Assembly: GCA_031265535.1 (NCBI GenBank)
Contig: JAISCO010000307.1
Span: 1 to 11,172, forward strand
Origin: Spirochaetaceae bacterium
Lineage (GTDB): Bacteria > Spirochaetota > Spirochaetia > Treponematales > Breznakiellaceae
Reading direction: 5' to 3'
DNA length: 11,172 bases
A program made the position numbers and the translations under genes. Below are positions 7,275-11,172 of this stretch, in pieces. The notes beneath the pieces were generated by a model. It searched no databases. It was given only the letters and a program-made list of their open reading frames with translations, and had not been told where the DNA came from. Numbering within the stretch: the first letter of the stretch is position 1; every line of letters starts with the position of its first letter.

Positions 7275-7310
7275 TATAGTTTTAACGGCACTTTTTTGAT
7301 TTTGAGCGCA

Positions 7311-7329
7311 TTTTTTGCTTCGCAAAAAA
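7311..7329. other. Stem-loop after the LacI-family gene
   Basis: TTTTTTGC (7311-7318) and GCAAAAAA (7322-7329) form a perfect 8-bp stem with the loop TTC, 36 bases after the regulator stop. No T run follows on either strand, so it is not a standard terminator, though it may protect or end the transcript. Confidence 0.5.
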
Positions 7330-7382
7330 CCACTATTCACTGTCCACTTTTAATTGTTAATGGGTGGGGGTAGCGGAAAAGC

Positions 7383-7402
7383 GTTTTTGCAAAAGCAAAA
7401 AC
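7383..7402. other. Stem-loop with the same arm words as 7311-7329
   Basis: GTTTTTGC (7383-7390) and GCAAAAAC (7395-7402) form a perfect 8-bp stem around the loop AAAA. The arms nearly repeat those at 7311-7329, so the four arms could pair alternatively. No coding sequence overlaps it. Confidence 0.5.
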
Positions 7403-7412
7403 CTTTGTAGTG

Positions 7413-7489
7413 AGGGGGAGCCGTAACAAAAAAATCATCATAAACTTCAAAATTTTAACGGTTTATGATTGATGCGCTTCCCCTTTTTG
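7413..7489 (+). ncRNA. Two-tiered hairpin with T run: candidate small RNA or terminator
   Basis: An outer stem pairs AGGGGGAGC (7413-7421) with GCTTCCCCT (7476-7484) with one G-U pair. An inner stem pairs ATCATAAAC (7437-7445) with GTTTATGAT (7461-7469) and extends by three pairs past a bulged T. The structure is followed by CTTTTTG. It could be the 3' end and terminator of a small RNA, a distal terminator for the regulator, or a small mobile repeat. No known RNA family is recognised and no clear promoter was assigned. Confidence 0.4.
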
Positions 7490-7531
7490 TTTGAAACCGA
7501 CTCAACTGTTAATTGATAATTGCTCATTTTT

Positions 7532-7612
7532 CCTTTTTCCCTTTTACTTTTTACCTCTTTGCGGGAGCCATCCGTGTTGCGCTGATTTTCGTTTTGAAAT
7601 CGTAATTGCTGG
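7532..7612 (+). repeat. Dispersed 84-bp repeat, first copy
   Basis: This copy matches the reverse complement of 10967-11050 in about 77 of 84 aligned columns, with four substitutions and one 3-base gap. It begins with CCTTTTTCCC and ends with ATTGCTGG; the shared core is CATCCGTGTTGCGCTGATTT. The rest of the gap to the next gene (7613-7803) is AT-rich, with only weak promoter-like words and the short dyad AAAAGTCCACTTTT. Confidence 0.9.
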
Positions 7613-7816
7613 TGAATCAACGTGGGGGGCTTGTATAGCTCTTATGATTTTTAATAAAATACTATTATAGATTTGCGGCATAGCCAAAACTACAATGAAT
7701 TTTGGATATGCTTTATGGAAAAAGTCGGCAAAAGTCCACTTTTCCAAATTTAAGACAACTTTGCCAAAACAAAAGTTCTGACAAAGTCTCAGTTTAATAC
7801 ACTAAGGAGTTCTAAC

Positions 7817-8071
7817 ATGAGTGTACGCGCTACAGGTTCGTTAATTGGGGATACGGTTTATGTTACCGCGATTCCAAATAGTCCAAAAATGACTGTTGTT
7901 TCAGTTGACGCCGATGCAAAACAAGTTACCGCAGTTTGGTTTTCCGACAGCCGTGAAGCCCAGCAAGCGGTTTTTCCGTCTTCCGCCCTCGACAGAGTTG
8001 AAGTAAAGACGCCTCCCACGCCCGCAAAGAAAGGTGTTGCCGGCGCAAAGCCGGGACCTAAAAAGAAATAA
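7817..8071 (+). CDS. Small DUF2158 (YodC-like) protein
   Basis: The 84-residue cytoplasmic protein fits the DUF2158 pattern: GDTV at 11-14, PKMTVVSV at 23-30, VTAVWF at 37-42, and AVFPSSALDRV at 51-61. These small, mostly beta proteins have no settled function. A basic Pro/Ala/Lys-rich tail (64-84) ending KKK looks flexible and may bind nucleic acid. AAGGAG (7804-7809) stands seven bases before the ATG. The stop codon overlaps the open frame of the helicase that follows, so the two genes are probably co-transcribed and coupled. Confidence 0.8.
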   Translation: MSVRATGSLIGDTVYVTAIPNSPKMTVVSVDADAKQVTAVWFSDSREAQQAVFPSSALDRVEVKTPPTPAKKGVAGAKPGPKKK

Positions 8072-10104
8072 TCAATTATGGTCTAAACCCGCCCCAATTA
8101 CAGGCTGTAGAGTCGATTGAGGGGCCGGTTCTTATCATCGCAGGCGCCGGCTCAGGCAAAACTCGCGTAATAACATGCCGTATTGCGTATATGCTTGAAA
8201 AAGGCATTCCGCAATCGGCTATGTTAGCTTTGACATTCACTAATAAAGCCGCTCGTGAAATGGAAGATCGTGTAAAAGAGATCACGGGGCGCTCCTTACA
8301 GGCGCTTACCGTGAATACTTTTCACGCTTTCGGTGTAAAAATTTTGCGCGGCGAAATTGAGAGTCTAGGCTGGAGACAGAACTTCTCTATCTATGATGAA
8401 GGCGATAAATTCGAAGCGCTAAAAGACGCGCTGCGTGAATGTAAAATGTACAATGTAAGCGAAGGCGGCGATGTAAAATCTATTGGACAAATCTTTTCAA
8501 AAATAAAAACCGGTATGTTGCGCTGGGGTGAAGGCGCTGACCCCGCGCTCAAAAGCGTATTTGACGAGTATCAACACAGTTTGAAAGTGTACAATGCCGT
8601 TGATTTTGACGATTTATTGGTATTACCAATTATGCTTTTTGAACAGTTTCCCGAAGTTTTGCAAAAATACCGCGGCCGTTACCGCTACATAATGGTCGAT
8701 GAATTTCAAGATACCAGCCATATTCAGTATAAATTGATGAAACTGCTTGCCGGAAACAATGTATGCGTCGTGGGCGATGACGACCAGTCTATATATTCAT
8801 GGCGCGGCGCGAATTATGGCAACATACTTCAGTTTGAAAAAGATTTTCCGGAACTGCTGGAAATAAAACTTGAGCAAAATTATCGTTCCACTACAACGAT
8901 TCTTGAGGCCGCTAACGGCGTTATTTCAAACAACACGAACCGCAAAGAAAAACGCCTTTGGACAGGCAAAACCGGAGGCAAAGCAATTGAGTTTTTTTCG
9001 CCCGATAATGAAAGCGCGGAAGCGGATTTTATCGCGGAAAAAATAAATTCGATTAGAATACGCGAACATTTGAAGTATGATGATTTTGGAATTCTACTGC
9101 GTACTAATTCTTTGATGGATCGTATCGAAGAGAGTCTTCTTGCGGAAAACATTCCATACCGTGTGTCCGGCGGCACGAGTTTTTTTGCCCGCAAAGAAAT
9201 AAAAGACATTTTGAGCTATCTGCGGCTTATTGGAAATACCGATGATGATGTTAATTTATTGCGTATAATCAACACGCCGCGCCGTGGAATTGGCAAAAGC
9301 GCGATAACGCAAATATCGGATCTTGCCCGCGTGAATCACAGCTCACTCTGGGACGCGATGAACAGAATGCGTTACGCGAAAAATACCCTGTTTCAAGAAA
9401 CGGCAAAAACAGAAATTGATCAATTTTTAACATTGATTGAAACTCAGCGCGAGGAAATTTTGGGTAAAAAAAATCTATCGCAAAAAGTAAAAAACTTAGT
9501 CGATATAATTGATTACTGGTCGTATCTTGTCGGTGATAACAGCAAAAATGAAAAAGCGGCGCGCTGGAAGTATCTTAATATACAAAAGTTTATACAATCT
9601 ATAGAAACATGGGAAAAAAATCCCGACAATTTTGATCCTACGCTGTACCCGTACCTTAACCGGATAAGTCTTTTGACACGCGACGAAGGCGACGGCGAAC
9701 AGTTAGGCGGCAAGGTTAATCTGATGACGATTCACGCGTCTAAAGGTTTGGAATTCCCCATTGTGTTTATCGCGGGAGCCGAAGACGGCATCATTCCGCA
9801 TGAACGCAGTCTTGAAGAGGAATCCGGTAACATTGAAGAGGAACGCCGTTTGTTCTATGTTGCCATAACCCGCGCCCGCGAAAAACTGTTTATTACAAGT
9901 TGTCTTCACCGCCGCCGCAATCAAACCCTCATTGAATGTAGTCCATCGCCGTTTCTTCAGGAAATACCGTCTTCGCTAATCGAAAACAGCGCCGATTTAT
10001 TAAATAATCAAGAGGAAAATATTCCAAGCGCGGAAGAATACTTTGCGAAGATCAAAGAAAAATTCAATCGCCCTGCCTCCCCTGCGGCAATTTCCAAAAA
10101 ATGA
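8062..10104 (+). CDS. pcrA: PcrA/UvrD-type superfamily 1A DNA helicase, start codon unclear
   Basis: This is an ATP-dependent 3'-5' DNA helicase of repair and replication-fork processing. Coordinates give the whole open frame after the stop at 8059. The motifs are in order: Q motif LNPPQ (8083-8097), Walker A GAGSGKT (8143-8163), Ia FTNKAA, Ib TVNTFHAFG, II VDEFQDTS (from 8698), III VVGDDDQSIYSWRG, IV QNYRST, V TIHASKGLEFPIVF, VI RRLFYVAITRARE. Length (about 675 residues) suits a spirochaete PcrA; the C-terminal Tudor-like tail of B. subtilis PcrA is not seen. There is no ATG, GTG or TTG in frame before Walker A; the first in-frame ATG (8191) would delete it. ATG at 8078 is one base out of phase. 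A one-base deletion, a sequencing error, an ATA/ATC start or frameshifting from the upstream gene could explain this. The body shows no internal damage. Confidence 0.9.
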   Translation, partial: KEIINYGLNPPQLQAVESIEGPVLIIAGAGSGKTRVITCRIAYMLEKGIPQSAMLALTFTNKAAREMEDRVKEITGRSLQALTVNTFHAFGVKILRGEIESLGWRQNFSIYDEGDKFEALKDALRECKMYNVSEGGDVKSIGQIFSKIKTGMLRWGEGADPALKSVFDEYQHSLKVYNAVDFDDLLVLPIMLFEQFPEVLQKYRGRYRYIMVDEFQDTSHIQYKLMKLLAGNNVCVVGDDDQSIYSWRGANYGNILQFEKDFPELLEIKLEQNYRSTTTILEAANGVISNNTNRKEKRLWTGKTGGKAIEFFSPDNESAEADFIAEKINSIRIREHLKYDDFGILLRTNSLMDRIEESLLAENIPYRVSGGTSFFARKEIKDILSYLRLIGNTDDDVNLLRIINTPRRGIGKSAITQISDLARVNHSSLWDAMNRMRYAKNTLFQETAKTEIDQFLTLIETQREEILGKKNLSQKVKNLVDIIDYWSYLVGDNSKNEKAARWKYLNIQKFIQSIETWEKNPDNFDPTLYPYLNRISLLTRDEGDGEQLGGKVNLMTIHASKGLEFPIVFIAGAEDGIIPHERSLEEESGNIEEERRLFYVAITRAREKLFITSCLHRRRNQTLIECSPSPFLQEIPSSLIENSADLLNNQEENIPSAEEYFAKIKEKFNRPASPAAISKK
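8078..8086 (+). other. Out-of-phase ATG at the expected helicase start
   Basis: ATG-GTC-TAA begins seven bases after the DUF2158 stop, exactly where a coupled helicase start is expected, but it terminates after two codons. One added base after 8080 would read ATG-GGT-CTA-AAC, giving MGLNPPQ, a normal PcrA N-terminus. Confidence 0.7.
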
Positions 10105-10109
10105 TATGA

Positions 10110-10123
10110 GGGGGGGGGGGGGG
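10110..10123 (+). repeat. Homopolymer run of 14 G
   Basis: An uninterrupted run of 14 G fills most of the 22 bases between the helicase stop (10102-10104) and the stop of the convergent lipoprotein gene (10127-10129). No terminator hairpin is present between the two genes. Such tracts are prone to slippage in the cell and to miscounting in sequencing; length changes here would alter neither protein. Confidence 0.95.
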
Positions 10124-10126
10124 TAG

Positions 10127-10762
10127 TTATGAACCGTACGCTACAGCGTAAAGATTATCCAGAATGTTTTTTATTTTTTTACCGTAATCTCTGTCAACAG
10201 CCCACGCGCCGGCAAGTTCATAAATCGTTGGCGCGGAGCCATAGCGAACCCAGCGGTAACGCGGGTCAACAAGCGGTTGTTTCAGCGGCTCTTCGGTGGC
10301 GTACGCTTTGAGATGTTGAATTTGTGCGCGTATTCCTATTTGCGTGGATGGGAAACTTTCACCTTCTTGTCCGGGGCCTATTGCTCCTAGTCCGCAAAAA
10401 TTATTCATGTCCGGTTTTACAAGACCGCCAAAAGAAAGAAAACCTGTTTCAAGACACATCTGTGAAAATGCTATGTCATGATTCACGCCTTCCATAGCCG
10501 CTTCATCAACATATAACTGAGCAAATTTTTGGGCAAATGGCTTTTCGATTCTTGGATTAACAGTCAGCAGGAATTCGGCTAACTTATCGCTGCCGATGGA
10601 ACCGCGCCCCAGTATCAATTCAGGGGACTCGGGGATTTCGGCACGTTTGCTTTCTTCCGGTACAAGTGTATCCGCCGCGCGGTACTTTGGCGCCGAACTG
10701 CATGAAGCAAGTAAAACCATAAAAAAAATAAAACCTGTTAAACCTAATTGTATAGCCCGCAT
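10127..10762 (-). CDS. Lipoprotein with glucosaminidase (peptidoglycan hydrolase-like) domain
   Basis: The 211-residue product is predicted to be lipid-anchored. A hydrophobic signal ends in the spirochaete-type lipobox LASC with Cys21. A variable linker (22-60) leads to a domain of the glucosaminidase family (mannosyl-glycoprotein endo-beta-N-acetylglucosaminidase-like), about 62-205. Its marks are YVDEAAMEGVNHDIAFSQMCLETGFLSF with Glu105 as probable catalytic acid, NNFCGLGA (120-127) and the C-terminal YELAGAWAVDRDYGKKI. Such enzymes cleave N-acetylglucosamine links in peptidoglycan. The ATG at 10762 has no clear ribosome-binding site, but it places the signal peptide correctly. The gene converges on the helicase gene and shares no evident operon. 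Confidence 0.85.
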   Translation of the reverse strand: MRAIQLGLTGFIFFMVLLASCSSAPKYRAADTLVPEESKRAEIPESPELILGRGSIGSDKLAEFLLTVNPRIEKPFAQKFAQLYVDEAAMEGVNHDIAFSQMCLETGFLSFGGLVKPDMNNFCGLGAIGPGQEGESFPSTQIGIRAQIQHLKAYATEEPLKQPLVDPRYRWVRYGSAPTIYELAGAWAVDRDYGKKIKNILDNLYAVAYGS

Positions 10763-10815
10763 ACTATTCTATCGGTAAATATGTGTATGAATATTAGCAT
10801 TATTCGCAGTGGGGT

Positions 10816-10845
10816 TTAATACCTGATCGCATTGCCTTTTGACAA
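10816..10845 (-). promoter_or_regulatory. Possible promoter of the glucosaminidase lipoprotein gene
   Basis: On the minus strand a -35 TTGTCA (10840-10845) is followed after 18 bp by TATTAA (10816-10821). The -35 box is good and the -10 box mediocre. The leader would be about 45-50 bases. Confidence 0.4.
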
Positions 10846-10892
10846 TAATCATAGGATTGGAATGGTTTAGCCGGCAAGACGGGACTTAGCGC

Positions 10893-10938
10893 CGGAAATG
10901 CGCCCCAAAAACGTCAAAACGGCGCTGCCGGATTTCCG
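10893..10938. other. Nested GC-rich inverted repeat
   Basis: CGGAAAT (10893-10899) pairs with ATTTCCG (10932-10938). Inside it GCGCC (10900-10904) pairs with GGCGC (10921-10925), leaving TGCCGG unpaired on one side. It lies in the 410-base gene-free right end, upstream of the lipoprotein promoter. It may be a repetitive palindromic element or the remnant of one; only one copy is seen in this window. Confidence 0.45.
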
Positions 10939-10966
10939 CTCAATCTTTAACGGCCGCTATGTATAG

Positions 10967-11050
10967 CCAGCGATTCCGATTTCAAAACAAAAATCAGCGC
11001 AACACGGATGGCCCCCGCCGCAAAGAGGTAAAAAGTAAAAGGGAAAAAGG
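10967..11050 (-). repeat. Dispersed 84-bp repeat, second copy, inverted
   Basis: This is the partner of 7532-7612 in the opposite orientation. It has three extra bases (a second GCG) and four substitutions. It is separated from the right terminal repeat by only seven bases. The DUF2158, helicase and lipoprotein genes lie between the two copies. Confidence 0.9.
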
Positions 11051-11057
11051 AGCAATT

Positions 11058-11169
11058 AACAATTAGGAATGATAAAATAGGTGACTAAAGTCGGTAAATA
11101 ATGTAAACTTGTCGAAGGTATCGACAAGGGAAGGCTAATGGTTCGTTGTTCATAGTGGTCTTCGAGACC
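11058..11169 (-). repeat. Right terminal inverted repeat, 112 bp
   Basis: This block is the exact reverse complement of bases 1-112, with the same three internal dyads. Two further bases (GC) follow it to the window end, so the repeat is effectively terminal on both sides. Confidence 0.95.
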
Positions 11170-11172
11170 GGC

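Noticed and set aside
7631..7660. Promoter-like TTGTAT and TAAAAT upstream of the DUF2158 gene
   Set aside because: The -35 match is poor and several other AT-rich boxes nearby are equally good, so no promoter could be assigned.
7544..7747. A 67-codon minus-strand open frame
   Set aside because: It starts in AT-rich spacer and reads through the dispersed repeat; no ribosome-binding site or domain.
10129..10778. Short plus-strand open frames opposite the lipoprotein gene
   Set aside because: The minus strand encodes a complete lipoprotein with signal peptide and glucosaminidase motifs; the plus-strand frames show nothing recognisable.
1..11172. A transposon or integron encoding its own mobility enzyme between the terminal repeats
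   Set aside because: All large frames are assigned to transport, metabolism, regulation, a helicase or a lipoprotein; no transposase, integrase or resolvase motif was found.
1..11172. CRISPR array, tRNA or rRNA genes
   Set aside because: No regularly spaced direct repeats, cloverleaf with a TTCRANY loop, or conserved rRNA segments were seen on either strand.

Overview
The window looks like part of a spirochaete chromosome, most likely a Treponema-like gut bacterium. The evidence is indirect. There are lipoproteins with relaxed spirochaete-type lipoboxes, a glucosaminidase-type lipoprotein, a PcrA of spirochaete length, and intergenic regions full of short words such as ATTGCTCATTCC and TTTACTTTTTCCC that recall termite-gut treponemes. 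No rRNA, tRNA or other taxonomic marker is present, so the assignment is an inference. No transposase, integrase, phage gene or CRISPR array was seen.

Left two thirds (155-7274): a sugar or cyclitol uptake and oxidation locus. An inositol 2-dehydrogenase gene (iolG) lies on the minus strand. Divergent from it is an operon encoding a substrate-binding lipoprotein, a two-domain ABC ATPase, a permease and a second IolG-like dehydrogenase. A LacI-family regulator follows. The transporter is of the Mgl type, but the two flanking dehydrogenases point to inositol as substrate. The shared intergenic region (1178-1613) holds two opposed promoters, each with a LacI-type operator-like site over its expected start point. 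This suggests that the regulator at 6261-7274 represses both arms. A strong hairpin terminator just after the binding-protein gene would give that protein excess over the membrane components.

Middle (7275-7816): 542 bases without a gene. They hold three stem-loops, one of them a 72-base structure ending in a T run, and one copy of an 84-base dispersed repeat.

Right third (7817-10762): a small DUF2158-like protein, a PcrA/UvrD helicase directly after it, and a convergent lipoprotein with a glucosaminidase domain. The helicase frame is intact from before the Walker A motif, but it has no ATG, GTG or TTG codon there. A single extra base after position 8080 would give a normal start. A run of 14 G separates the helicase from the lipoprotein gene. 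This segment is bracketed by inverted copies of the 84-base repeat.

Ends: bases 1-112 are an exact inverted copy of 11058-11169. The window is therefore bounded by long terminal inverted repeats. They may be copies of a dispersed repeat at which a contig ended, or the ends of a larger element. The sequence alone cannot tell which.
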